NCBI GenBank assembly: GCA_963800475.1
Contig: CAWDAZ010000002.1
Coordinates: forward strand, 186,001 to 250,000
From: Palsa-465 sp963800475
GTDB taxonomy: Bacteria > Actinomycetota > Thermoleophilia > Solirubrobacterales > Solirubrobacteraceae
DNA: 64,000 nucleotides
Direction: 5' to 3'
The position numbers and the translations under genes are program-made. The notes under the pieces were generated by a model that was not told the origin of the DNA, searched no databases, and worked only from the letters and a program-made list of their open reading frames with translations. This document shows, in pieces, positions 34,268-42,390 of this stretch (position 1 is its first letter; each line of letters begins with the position of its first letter).

Positions 34268-34771
34268 TCAGTCCTGGCAGATGGCGGCGATGCGAGCCGA
34301 CGTGATGCGGACCACTTCGTGCGGGTCGACCATCACCGAGTGACGGTGATCGCCGGCCGGGCAGAGGATCCGCTCGTGGTCGAGCAGCGAACGGTCGATC
34401 ACCTCGGCCGCCGGGACCATCGGGCCGAACGGCGGCACCGCGCCCACCTCGAGCGCTGGGAAATCTCGTCGGATCTGCTCCTCGGTTGCGAGCTGCAGCC
34501 CGCGAGTGGCGCCGAGCAGATGGCGCAGCTTGTTCAGATCGAGTCGCTCCGAGGCCGGAATCGCGGCGATCGTGTATGCGCTCCCGTCGTGGAGCACGAT
34601 CGTCTTCGCCACCTGGTCCGGCGGCCGATGCGTCGCGCCGGCCTCGGCGGCGGCGGTCATCGCCGGCTGGTGTTCGATCAGCTCGTGGTCGACGCGGACG
34701 CCCTCGAGGTAGCCGGTGATGGCGTCGACGTGGGTCGCGGTCAACGCGGTATGCGGGGCTGGGTCGGTCAT
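34268..34771 (-). CDS. YbaK/aminoacyl-tRNA deacylase-like protein
   Basis: 167 residues. YbaK/ProRS-editing fold: YLEGVRVDHELIEHQPAMTA, then PPDQVAKTIVLHDGSAYTIA with the invariant Lys of 'AKT', LNKLRHLLGATRGLQLATEE, VGAVPPFG (GxxPPxG motif) and HSVMVDPHEV. Such proteins hydrolyse mischarged tRNAs. Convergent with hsp20. Upstream sequence CAGTAGCTCCCACTGACC (about 34846) only faintly recalls the shared element. Confidence 0.88.
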   Translation of the reverse strand: MTDPAPHTALTATHVDAITGYLEGVRVDHELIEHQPAMTAAAEAGATHRPPDQVAKTIVLHDGSAYTIAAIPASERLDLNKLRHLLGATRGLQLATEEQIRRDFPALEVGAVPPFGPMVPAAEVIDRSLLDHERILCPAGDHRHSVMVDPHEVVRITSARIAAICQD

Positions 34772-34996
34772 GGAGTCCCTCCTCGGAGATCGCCGGTGAC
34801 GCTAGCTGGCGATCGCCCTCCTGCAATCGGAGCAAGCCCGCACCCTGGGTCAGTAGCTCCCACTGACCGCTCGCAGCGCGCGCGCCGCCTGCGGGAATCT
34901 CCTGAGCCGCGTGCGTAGCCGGTTCGGATGGCCGTGCGATCGAGCCGCGCCAGGCTTGACTGATCGTCAACCTCGCTCGCAGAACCGAGATCTTGA

Positions 34997-35317
34997 ATGT
35001 CCATCGATGAACAGCATTTGGAGTGGGAGGAGGAGCAGGCCGTTACCGCGGGCGCCGAGGCGGCGGCGATCGGCGGTCGCGCGGGCGACGAGGGCCTCGA
35101 TCCCGCCCAGCGCCCTCTGGCCGAGGCCGGCGAAGGCGTCGCTGAGGGATTTGAGCTGGCCGAGCAGGACCTGATTGATGCGGCCGAGCATGCCGATTGG
35201 GCGTGCGATCCGGTCGCGAACGCATTCACGCCGGAGGCGGAGTCGGATCGCGCGACGGGCGAGTACTCGGAGGCCGACCACGAGGAGTCCTCCGAGCTCA
35301 TCGACGAAGCGAGCTGA
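34997..35317 (+). CDS. acidic small protein of unknown function
   Basis: 106 residues, strongly acidic: MSIDEQHLEWEEEQAVTAGA, then GDEGLDPAQRPLAEAGEGVA, EGFELAEQDLIDAAEHADWA and a Glu/Asp-rich tail. A pattern of the type 'EGFE.AE..LI..A.H.D' with short acidic flanks occurs in small actinobacterial proteins without known function. No Shine-Dalgarno is obvious. Convergent with the GNAT gene, 31 bp apart. Confidence 0.65.
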   Translation: MSIDEQHLEWEEEQAVTAGAEAAAIGGRAGDEGLDPAQRPLAEAGEGVAEGFELAEQDLIDAAEHADWACDPVANAFTPEAESDRATGEYSEADHEESSELIDEAS

Positions 35318-35348
35318 CGAGCTGACGGCAAGCAACTCGCGCCGATGG

Positions 35349-36011
35349 CTATCCCGGACGGTGTGCCTGACGGACGCTGACGTCAGGGCGGCGTTCCGAA
35401 AGCGGCACCGCGACGTCGTCGCGCGCCACGATCTGTAGCAACTTCTTCAGGGTGGGGCCCAGTCCAAGCTCTGGGATCGGAACCTCGATCTCGACCCGTC
35501 CCGGCTCGCGGTCGATGACCCGGACCCGGTCGAGCCGCTTGAGCAGGTCCAGCATCTCGTCGTTGGTAGCCAGCAAGAACGCGGTGAAGGTCGTGATTCC
35601 CTCCTCGCGGGCGCGGGCGCTGATCACCTCGAGGAGGAGCGTGCCGACCCCTCTGCCCTGCCAATCATCGATCACGGTGACCGCGACCTCCGCGACCTGC
35701 TGCCGCCCTGTATCCCGGATGTAGCGCGCCACGCCGATGCCCTCCCCGGTGCGCTCATCCACCGCGATCATCGCTTCGTGATCGTGGTGGTCGATCTCAG
35801 TCAGGTAGCGGACCATGTCCTCGCTGAGCTCCGGCAGCGGCGCGAGGAACCGCCGGTATCGGGACTCGGGACTCAAGCGCTGAAAACCGCGAAGCAGAAG
35901 CTCCCGGTCGGAGCTATGGCCCTGTCGCACGCGAATCCGCGCGCCATCGCGAAGGATGATCGGCGCGCCGAGCGAGACAAGCTCGGCTGTGCTCGGGGTC
36001 GAAGAGGTCAT
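35349..36011 (-). CDS. GNAT-family N-acetyltransferase
   Basis: 220 residues. RVRQGHSSDRELLLRGFQRL, SRYRRFLAPLPELSEDMVRY, EIDHHDHEAMIAVDERTGEG, then the acetyl-CoA-binding motif VIDDWQGRGVGTLLLEVISA (Q/RxxGxG/A) and a C-terminal strand-rich part. Clear paralogue of the protein at 60598 (shared GF.RLS..SRYRRFL.P and DHHDHEA). Substrate unknown; protein lysine acetylation is one possibility given the acetyl-CoA enzymes around. Divergent from acetyl-CoA synthetase, sharing a 118-bp promoter region. Confidence 0.85.
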   Translation of the reverse strand: MTSSTPSTAELVSLGAPIILRDGARIRVRQGHSSDRELLLRGFQRLSPESRYRRFLAPLPELSEDMVRYLTEIDHHDHEAMIAVDERTGEGIGVARYIRDTGRQQVAEVAVTVIDDWQGRGVGTLLLEVISARAREEGITTFTAFLLATNDEMLDLLKRLDRVRVIDREPGRVEIEVPIPELGLGPTLKKLLQIVARDDVAVPLSERRPDVSVRQAHRPG

Positions 36012-36054
36012 GCCGTGGTGGCGCCGATCGTGCCCGCGAACCGCGCCTTACACA

Positions 36055-36073
36055 TCGGTAGTTCTCCCCACCC
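36055..36073 (+). promoter_or_regulatory. shared upstream element before acetyl-CoA synthetase
   Basis: TCGGTAGTTCTCCCCACCC. GTAGTT and the C-run agree with the consensus. The core ends 60 nt before the GTG at 36130, identical to the 9942 promoter. CATTACGGTCG stands 7 nt before the GTG, again TACGGT as at 9942. Confidence 0.5.
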
Positions 36074-36129
36074 GGGGCTCGGCCGTCAGCCGATGGCCAG
36101 CGGGGCGCCTCTGCATTACGGTCGTCGAG

Positions 36130-37929
36130 GTGAGCGTGGTGCCGAGCCAAGCTTCAGCGACGATCCACAAGGTGCCACCGACGGACGTCGCCGCCAACAT
36201 GCCCGACTACGATCGCGCGCGGGCGACATTCTCCTGGACCGACGCCCATGCAGCACTCGCCGGCCTACCCGGCGGCGGCCTGAACATCGGCTTCGAGGCG
36301 GTGGACCGGCAGGCGGATGGCGCGCTGGCGGACACCGTGGCGTTGCGCTTCTTGAGCAAGCGGCACCCACAGGTCGAGTTCACGTATGCCGCGCTCAAGC
36401 GCGAGACGGACCGCTTCGCGGGCGTGCTCGACGAACTCGGGGTCGGGCGGGGGGAGCGCGTGTTCGTGCTGGCGGGCCGGATCCCGGAGCTGTACGTGGC
36501 GGCGCTGGGGACGCTCAAGCACGGCAGCGTGTTATGCCCGCTGTTCTCGGCTTTCGGGCCCGAGCCGGTCGAGCAGCGCCTGCGACTGGGCGACGGGCGT
36601 GTGCTGGTCACGACAACCACGCTGTACCGACGAAAGATCGCCGAGCTTCGCGATCGCCTGCCCGGCCTCGAGCACGTCCTGCTGGTCGGCGAGAGCGACG
36701 AGATCGAAGCCCTGGGCGACGTCCGGGACTACGACGCGATGATCGGCTCCATGCCCGACGCCTACGAGATCGCCCCGACTTACCCAGAGGACATGGCGTT
36801 GTTGCACTTTACGAGCGGCACGACCGGGATGCCGAAGGGGGCGATCCATGTCCACGAGGCGGTTGTCGCACATCGCGAGACCGGACGAGTGGTGCTGGAT
36901 CTCCGTCCCGGCGACGTGTTCTGGTGTACAGCCGACCCGGGATGGGTGACCGGTACGTCATACGGGATCATCGCGCCGCTGACGCTCGGGGCCACTTTGA
37001 TTGTCGATGAGGCAGAGCTCGAGGTCGACCGGTGGTACGGGATCCTGCAGGACCAGCAGGTGAGCGTGTGGTACACGGCGCCGACGGCGTTGCGGATGCT
37101 GATGCGTGCCGGCGAGGAGGTCGCCCACGAGTACGACCTGAGCGCACTCCGGTTCATCGCCAGCGTCGGTGAGCCGCTCAACCCCGAGGTCGTGCTGTGG
37201 GGGCAGCAGGCGTTCGGGATGCCGATACACGACAACTGGTGGCAGACGGAGACCGGCGGGGTCATGATCGCCAACTACCGCTCGATGGATGTCCGCCCTG
37301 GTTCGATGGGGCGTCCCCTGCCGGGGATCGAGGCAGCGGTCGCGCGCCGTGATAAGGCCGATAAGCCGGTGCTGGCTGCCGACGGTGGGCTCGAGCTCGT
37401 CGAGAATCCCGGCGAGCAGGGTGAGCTTGTGCTCCGTCCGGGGTGGCCGTCGATGTTCCGCGGCTATCTTGGCGACGAGGCCCGCTACCGCAAGTGCTTC
37501 AGCGGCGGCTGGTACCTGACCGGGGATCTCGTCCGGCGCGACGAGGACGGGTACTTCTGGTTCGTGGGACGCGGCAACGACGTGATCAAGTCAGCCGGGC
37601 ATCTGATCGGGCCGTTCGAGGTCGAAAGTGCGCTGCTCGAGCACCCCGCGGTCGCGGAGGCCGGGGTGATCGGCAAGCCCGACCCGGTCGCAGGAGAGGT
37701 CGTCAAGGCGTTCGTGTCGCTCAAGCCCGGCCACGAGCGCGGCGCGGAGCTTAACCGCGAGCTGATCGCGTTCGCGCGTCGCAAGCTCGGCGCCGCGGTA
37801 GCCCCCAGGGAGATCGAGTTCGTCGACTCGGTGCCGCGGAACCGAAGCGGCAAGATCATGCGACGGCTGCTCAAGGCGCGAGAGCTAGGACTGCCTGAGG
37901 GCGACATCTCGACGCTGGAGCCAGCTTGA
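36130..37929 (+). CDS. acsA: acetyl-CoA synthetase (AMP-forming)
   Basis: 599 residues from the GTG at 36130. AcsA-type (shorter than the 650-residue E. coli Acs). Motifs: LHFTSGTTGMPKGAIHVHEA (P-loop), CTADPGWVTGTSYGIIAPLT, DNWWQTETGGVMIANY, GWYLTGDLVRRDEDGYFWFV, GRGNDVIKSAGHLIGPFEVE, and the acetylatable Lys in PRNRSGKIMRRLLKA. It makes acetyl-CoA from acetate and ATP. The TTGA junction overlaps the next gene, placing it first in an operon with a 2-oxoacid dehydrogenase complex. Patatypic acetyl-Lys control is plausible because GNAT genes flank the region. Confidence 0.93.
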   Translation: MSVVPSQASATIHKVPPTDVAANMPDYDRARATFSWTDAHAALAGLPGGGLNIGFEAVDRQADGALADTVALRFLSKRHPQVEFTYAALKRETDRFAGVLDELGVGRGERVFVLAGRIPELYVAALGTLKHGSVLCPLFSAFGPEPVEQRLRLGDGRVLVTTTTLYRRKIAELRDRLPGLEHVLLVGESDEIEALGDVRDYDAMIGSMPDAYEIAPTYPEDMALLHFTSGTTGMPKGAIHVHEAVVAHRETGRVVLDLRPGDVFWCTADPGWVTGTSYGIIAPLTLGATLIVDEAELEVDRWYGILQDQQVSVWYTAPTALRMLMRAGEEVAHEYDLSALRFIASVGEPLNPEVVLWGQQAFGMPIHDNWWQTETGGVMIANYRSMDVRPGSMGRPLPGIEAAVARRDKADKPVLAADGGLELVENPGEQGELVLRPGWPSMFRGYLGDEARYRKCFSGGWYLTGDLVRRDEDGYFWFVGRGNDVIKSAGHLIGPFEVESALLEHPAVAEAGVIGKPDPVAGEVVKAFVSLKPGHERGAELNRELIAFARRKLGAAVAPREIEFVDSVPRNRSGKIMRRLLKARELGLPEGDISTLEPA

Positions 37930-38927
37930 CCGTCGCCGCTCCCGTCGAGCGCGAGCATGGCCTGCGGCTGCTGCGGGAGATGTTGCGGATCCGCCGTTTC
38001 GAGGAGCGCTGCATCGAGCTCTACAGCGCCACGAAGATCCGCGGCTTCCTTCACCTCTACATCGGCGAGGAAGCGGTCGCCGTCGGAGCGATGCAGGCCC
38101 TCGGGCCCGACGACGCGATCGTGGCCACCTATCGCGAGCACGGGCATGCGCTCGCCCGCGGCGTCGATGCCGGGCCGATCATGGCCGAGATGTACGGGAA
38201 GGTGGAGGGATGCTCGCGGGGGAGGGGCGGGTCGATGCACCTGTTCGACGCCGCGATGCGGTTCTACGGCGGCAATGCGATCGTCGGCGGCGGACTGCCG
38301 CTGGCGGTCGGGTTGGCGCTGGCCGACAAGCTTCAGGGGCGCCATCGAGTGACCGCGTGCTTCTTCGGCGACGGGGCGGTCGCCGAAGGGGAGTTCCACG
38401 AGTGCATGAACCTCGCTGCGCTGTGGAGCCTGCCAGTGCTGTTCCTGTGCGAGAACAACCGCTACGCGATGGGTACCGCGATCGAGCGGTACGAGTCCGA
38501 GACGGACCTTGCGCTGAAAGCGGCGAGCTACGAGATGACAGCGTGGTCGACCGACGGGATGGATGTGCTGGCGGTCGAGGAGGCCGTGAGCCGAGCCGCC
38601 GCGGAGGTCCGCGATGGCGGCAAGCCCGTGTTCCTGGAGCTGCGGACCTACCGCTTCCGCGCTCACTCGATGTACGACCCCGACCTGTACCGGAGCAAGG
38701 AGGAGATCGAGGGGTGGAAGCAGCACGACCCGATTCCGGGACTGACGGCGCAGCTTCAGGCCGCGGGGCTGTTGCGCGACGAGGAGCTGCAGGCGCTCGA
38801 GCAGGAGGTCGCGGCCGAGCTCGACGCCGCGATCGCGTTCGCCGAAGCCGGGACGTTCGAGCCGGTCGAGGAGCTCGAGCGACATGTGTACTTCGAGCCC
38901 ACCCTCCCGGAGCGCGGTGAGCTGTGA
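37926..38927 (+). CDS. pdhA: 2-oxoacid (pyruvate/acetoin) dehydrogenase E1 alpha
   Basis: 333 residues. TTG at 37926 overlaps the ACS stop; no later start would keep the N-terminal REMLRIRRFEERCIELYSAT. TPP motif GDGAVAEGEFHECMNLAALW ... NNRYAMGT; GEEAVAVGAMQAL and YREHGHALARG (active-site His); EGCSRGRGGSMHLF; phosphorylation-loop equivalent YRFRAHSMYDPDLYRSKEE. Specificity for pyruvate, acetoin or branched-chain acids cannot be settled by reading; GRGGSMH and the small size favour the pyruvate/acetoin group. Confidence 0.9.
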   Translation: MTVAAPVEREHGLRLLREMLRIRRFEERCIELYSATKIRGFLHLYIGEEAVAVGAMQALGPDDAIVATYREHGHALARGVDAGPIMAEMYGKVEGCSRGRGGSMHLFDAAMRFYGGNAIVGGGLPLAVGLALADKLQGRHRVTACFFGDGAVAEGEFHECMNLAALWSLPVLFLCENNRYAMGTAIERYESETDLALKAASYEMTAWSTDGMDVLAVEEAVSRAAAEVRDGGKPVFLELRTYRFRAHSMYDPDLYRSKEEIEGWKQHDPIPGLTAQLQAAGLLRDEELQALEQEVAAELDAAIAFAEAGTFEPVEELERHVYFEPTLPERGEL

Positions 38928-39928
38928 GCACATCGACCGAGCCGAGGACGATCACCTACCGGGAGGCGCTCCGCGCGGCGATCCGCGAGGCGCTGATCGC
39001 CGACGAGCGTGTGTTCCTGATGGGCGAGGATGTCGGCGCGTACGGCGGGTCGTTCGGGGTCAGCAAGGGGCTGCTTAAGGAGTTCGGGCCCGAGCGGATC
39101 CGCGATACGCCGCTGTCGGAGTCGGCGTTCGTCGGCGCCGGGATCGGCGCTGCGATGGCCGGCATGCGACCGATTGTCGAAGTCATGACGGTCAACTTCT
39201 GCCTGCTGGCGCTCGATCAGATCATGAACAACGCCGCGACGATCGGGCACATGTCGGGAGGGCAGTTCGCGATCCCGGTCGTGATCCGGATGACGACCGG
39301 CGCCGGTCGCCAGGTGGCCGCCCAGCACTCGCACAGCCTCGAGGGCTGGCTTGCACACATCCCTGGGCTGAAACTGCTCGCGCCGGCGTCGGTCGTGGAT
39401 GCCCGATACATGCTTGCCCTCGCGCTTGCGGATCCCAACCCTGTGCTGATCTTCGAGCATGGCGGGCTGTACAACCTCGAAGGAGAGCTTCCACCCGAAA
39501 TCGGCGGCTTTGATATCGAGCGCGCGTCGATCGCCCGCCCCGGCTCCGACGTGACGCTGATCGCGTACGGAGGTACCGTTCGGACCGCGGTGGCTGCCGC
39601 CGAGGAGCTCGCGAGCGATGGCATTGAGGCCGAGGTCGTCGACCTGCGCGTGCTTCGCCCACTGGATGAGGAGACGATCATCGGATCGGTGTCGCGCACG
39701 CACCGCGCGGTCGTGATCGACGAAGGCTGGCGCTCGGGCAGCCTCGCGGCGGAGGTCAGCGCGAGGATCATGGAGCAGGCCTTCTACGAGCTCGACGCGC
39801 CGGTCGCGAGGGTGTGCTCGGCTGAGGTGCCGATTCCGTACCCGAAGCACCTCGAGGACGCTGCCCTCCCCCAGCCCGGCACCGCGGCTGCGGAAGTGCG
39901 CCGAATGATCGGCGCGAGCGCCTCATGA
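38924..39928 (+). CDS. pdhB: 2-oxoacid (pyruvate/acetoin) dehydrogenase E1 beta
   Basis: 334 residues; GTG at 38924 overlaps the E1 alpha stop. Motifs: TYREALRAAIREALIADERV, FLMGEDVGAYGGSFGVSKGL, DTPLSESAFVGAGIGAAMAG, EVMTVNFCLLALDQIMNNAA (TPP-site Glu region) and the C-terminal transketolase-like VVDLRVLRPLDEETIIGSV. Forms the alpha2-beta2 decarboxylase with the preceding gene. Confidence 0.92.
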   Translation: MSTSTEPRTITYREALRAAIREALIADERVFLMGEDVGAYGGSFGVSKGLLKEFGPERIRDTPLSESAFVGAGIGAAMAGMRPIVEVMTVNFCLLALDQIMNNAATIGHMSGGQFAIPVVIRMTTGAGRQVAAQHSHSLEGWLAHIPGLKLLAPASVVDARYMLALALADPNPVLIFEHGGLYNLEGELPPEIGGFDIERASIARPGSDVTLIAYGGTVRTAVAAAEELASDGIEAEVVDLRVLRPLDEETIIGSVSRTHRAVVIDEGWRSGSLAAEVSARIMEQAFYELDAPVARVCSAEVPIPYPKHLEDAALPQPGTAAAEVRRMIGASAS

Positions 39929-41205
39929 GCGATTTCATGATGCCCTCACTGGGCGCCGACATGGACGCCGGCACCTTGCTCGAGTGGTACGTCAAGCCCG
40001 GCGATGCCGTGAAGCGGGGGGACATCGTCGCGCTGGTGGACACGAGCAAGGCCGAGATCGAGGTTGAGATCTTCGAGGATGGAGTGATCGGCGAGCTGTT
40101 GGTATCGGAGGGCACGCGCGTCCCCGTCGGCACGGTGCTGGCGACGGTTCGCCCGTTGGGAGCCGAGGTCCCGCCCGCACCGCCTCCTCCACCCGCGGCG
40201 GCGCCATCCCCACCGTCTCCTCCACCCGCGGCGGCGCCATCCCCAACGCTTCCTAGGCACGATGGTCCTGTTGTGCCGGCGGTAGCGCCTGCCGCTCTCG
40301 CGCCGGCCCTCGAGCATCACCTCCGCGTCTCGCCGCTCGCCCGCCGGGCGGCCGAGGAGCTCGGAGTCGACCTGGACGTGGTCTCCGGCACCGGGCCGAA
40401 CGGCGCGATCACGAAGGCCGACGTCGAGCGGGTTGCTTCGGAAGCCGCGACACCCGCAACGGTGCCCCCGGTCACACCAACCGAGCCGGCGGGTGCGTCC
40501 GGTGCCGAGGCGGCCCCGCCGCCCGCCCCGCCGGCGGATCGTCGGGCGGCGATGCGAGAGGCGATCGGGGCGCTGATGGCGCGCTCCAAACGCGAGATCC
40601 CGCACTACTACCTGCAGCTCGAGATCGACATGAGTCGTGCGCTCGAATGGCTGCACGAGGCGAACCTCGACCGGGGAGTCGAGGACCGTCTGCTGCCCTC
40701 GGTCCTGCTGCTGGGCGCCGTGGCGAAGGCAGTCGCCGAGACGCCGGAGCTGAACGGCTTTTGGATCAACGGAGCCTTCCGGCCCGGTCCAGGCGTCCAC
40801 CTGGGCGTGGCGGTCTCGCTGCGCGGCGGTGGCCTGATCGCTCCGGCGTTGCACGACGCGGACCAGATGGACCTCGACGAAATCATGGCGGGCGTGCGCG
40901 ATCTCGTTCAGCGGGCGAGGGCCGGACGGCTTCGCAGCTCTGAGATGTCCGATCCCACCCTGACGGTCACGAACCTCGGAGACCGCGGCGTCGACCTGGT
41001 CCACGGTGTCATCTACCCGCCGCAGGTCGCGCTCGTCGGGTTCGGAGCGATCCGCGACCGGCCGTGGGCGGCGGACGGGATGCTCGGTGTGCGCCCGATC
41101 GTGATCGCGACGCTCGCGGCCGACCATCGCTCGAGCGATGGGCATGCCGGGGGGCGCTTCCTCACATTGATCGAACGCAAGCTTCAGAACCCGGAGGCTC
41201 TATGA
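39925..41205 (+). CDS. pdhC: dihydrolipoamide acyltransferase E2
   Basis: 426 residues, ATGA overlap with E1 beta. Lipoyl domain 1-78 with Lys42 in DTSKAEIEVEIF. The Pro/Ala linker has an exact 11-residue duplication (PPPAAAPSPPS). Peripheral-subunit-binding domain about 130-170 (VSPLARRAAEELGVDLDVVS). Second linker, then a CAT-like acyltransferase domain about 215-426 with catalytic DHRSSDG near the C-terminus (His401, Asp405). No E3 gene is in this operon; lipoamide dehydrogenase must come from elsewhere. Confidence 0.92.
   Translation: MSDFMMPSLGADMDAGTLLEWYVKPGDAVKRGDIVALVDTSKAEIEVEIFEDGVIGELLVSEGTRVPVGTVLATVRPLGAEVPPAPPPPPAAAPSPPSPPPAAAPSPTLPRHDGPVVPAVAPAALAPALEHHLRVSPLARRAAEELGVDLDVVSGTGPNGAITKADVERVASEAATPATVPPVTPTEPAGASGAEAAPPPAPPADRRAAMREAIGALMARSKREIPHYYLQLEIDMSRALEWLHEANLDRGVEDRLLPSVLLLGAVAKAVAETPELNGFWINGAFRPGPGVHLGVAVSLRGGGLIAPALHDADQMDLDEIMAGVRDLVQRARAGRLRSSEMSDPTLTVTNLGDRGVDLVHGVIYPPQVALVGFGAIRDRPWAADGMLGVRPIVIATLAADHRSSDGHAGGRFLTLIERKLQNPEAL
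40184..40249 (+). repeat. 33-bp direct duplication in the E2 linker
   Basis: CTCCTCCACCCGCGGCGGCG with its tail occurs at 40184-40216 and 40217-40249, with two differences near the end. It is in frame and doubles an 11-residue Pro/Ala unit, so linker length can change by slippage without breaking the protein. Confidence 0.85.
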
Positions 41206-41456
41206 CAGCGGCACAGGAGAATCTGCGACAGGTCGTGATCGATGCTCTGACCGAGGTTGCGCCGGACGTCGATCCGACGACGATCGATCCACGCGCCGAG
41301 CTGGTCCAGGAGCTCGACATCGACTCGATGGACTTCCTCAACGTGATCGTCGCGATCCACGAACAGACGGGGATCGAGGTTCCCGAGCGTGACTACCCCA
41401 AGCTGTCGACGCTCGATGACGCGGTCTCCTATCTGGAGGCTCACACCCTCCCGTAG
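41202..41456 (+). CDS. acyl carrier protein
   Basis: 84 residues; ATG at 41202 overlaps the E2 stop (ATGA). Phosphopantetheine site LDIDSMDFLNV with Ser42 in the DSM triad (typical ACPs have DSL; DSM is also used). Helices I-IV: NLRQVVIDALTEVAPDV, ELVQELDIDSMDFLNVIVAI, HEQTGIEVPERDYPKLSTLD, DAVSYLEAHTL. A dedicated ACP directly coupled to an E2 acyltransferase is unusual; it suggests that acyl groups from the 2-oxoacid complex, or another acyl group, are loaded onto this ACP. No ketosynthase lies nearby. Confidence 0.92.
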   Translation: MTAAQENLRQVVIDALTEVAPDVDPTTIDPRAELVQELDIDSMDFLNVIVAIHEQTGIEVPERDYPKLSTLDDAVSYLEAHTLP

Positions 41457-41616
41457 GTTTGCCCGGTTGCCAACTTGGACACGCGCTCGCTGCCGGGTGC
41501 GGGCGGCGGCCTCGTCGGGGTGCTCGCAGGCTCGCGCGGGCGTTCCGCGGGCATCCGTGCTGACCCCGCGGACCGCGTCGGTACTACTACTGATGTGGTC
41601 GAGGCTGGGCTACCCG

Positions 41617-42387
41617 ATGATCAGGGTGCTCGTCCCCGCGACAGACGTTTCGAACGTGGCAGCACCAGCCGACACCCTCCATGCCGCCGTCCGCGTCGGC
41701 GCGGCAGTCGATGCGACCGATCTCAGCCGGCGATTCGGGTCGATCGAAGCATTGTCACAGGTGAGCCTCCGCGTCTCGCCCGGGGAACTCGTCGTGATCA
41801 CGGGCCGCTCGGGCTCCGGCAAGAGCACGCTCTTGAACCTGATCGGTGGCCTGGACCATCCCGACGCCGGGCGCATCCTGGTAGACGAGCGGGCGATCTG
41901 GGAACGCCAGGACATCGTCACCGCCCGGCGGGAGGTGGTCGGTTTCGTGTTCCAGCAGGACCTGCTGCTCGAGGAGCTGAGCGCCCAGGCAAACGTCGAG
42001 GTTCCGCTGCTCGGCGCCGGAGTGCCGAGGGCCGAGCGCCATCGCCGGGCGCTCGAGCTGCTCGCCGAGGTGGATCTGGAGGACCGTGTCGCGCACCTGC
42101 CGTCGATGCTCTCCGGAGGAGAGCGCCAGCGGGTGGCGCTGGCGCGGGCGCTCGCATGCTCGCCGCGGCTGCTGCTCGCCGACGAGCCGACCGGAGCGCT
42201 CGACTCGATCACCTCCTCGCGGATCATCGATCTGCTCGTCAGGCTCCGCGAGCTCCACGGGATGACGATGATCGTCGTCAGCTACGACGTCGAGTTCCGC
42301 AACCGGGCCGACCGGACGGTGACCCTGGTCGACGGGCAGATCGCCGCCCCCGCGTCGTCCGCCGCGCCGAGTGCGAAGCTGGGCTGA
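41617..42387 (+). CDS. ABC transporter ATP-binding protein (LolD/MacB type), altered H-loop
   Basis: 256 residues from the ATG at 41617 (upstream ATG 41593 also possible). Walker A GRSGSGKSTLLNLIGG, Q-loop FVFQQDLLL, signature LSGGERQRVALARALACSP, Walker B LLLADEPTGALDS. The H-loop reads IVVSYDVEFRNRADR: the switch His before Asp is Tyr. With the following permease it forms a two-gene FtsX-type unit, 3 nt apart. The His-to-Tyr change may lower ATPase activity or indicate a regulatory role. Confidence 0.88.
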   Translation: MIRVLVPATDVSNVAAPADTLHAAVRVGAAVDATDLSRRFGSIEALSQVSLRVSPGELVVITGRSGSGKSTLLNLIGGLDHPDAGRILVDERAIWERQDIVTARREVVGFVFQQDLLLEELSAQANVEVPLLGAGVPRAERHRRALELLAEVDLEDRVAHLPSMLSGGERQRVALARALACSPRLLLADEPTGALDSITSSRIIDLLVRLRELHGMTMIVVSYDVEFRNRADRTVTLVDGQIAAPASSAAPSAKLG

Positions 42388-42390
42388 CCG

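Noticed and set aside
34840..34870. CAGTAGCTCCCACTGACC as another copy of the shared element
   Set aside because: Too many mismatches, and the orientation and distance fit no gene.
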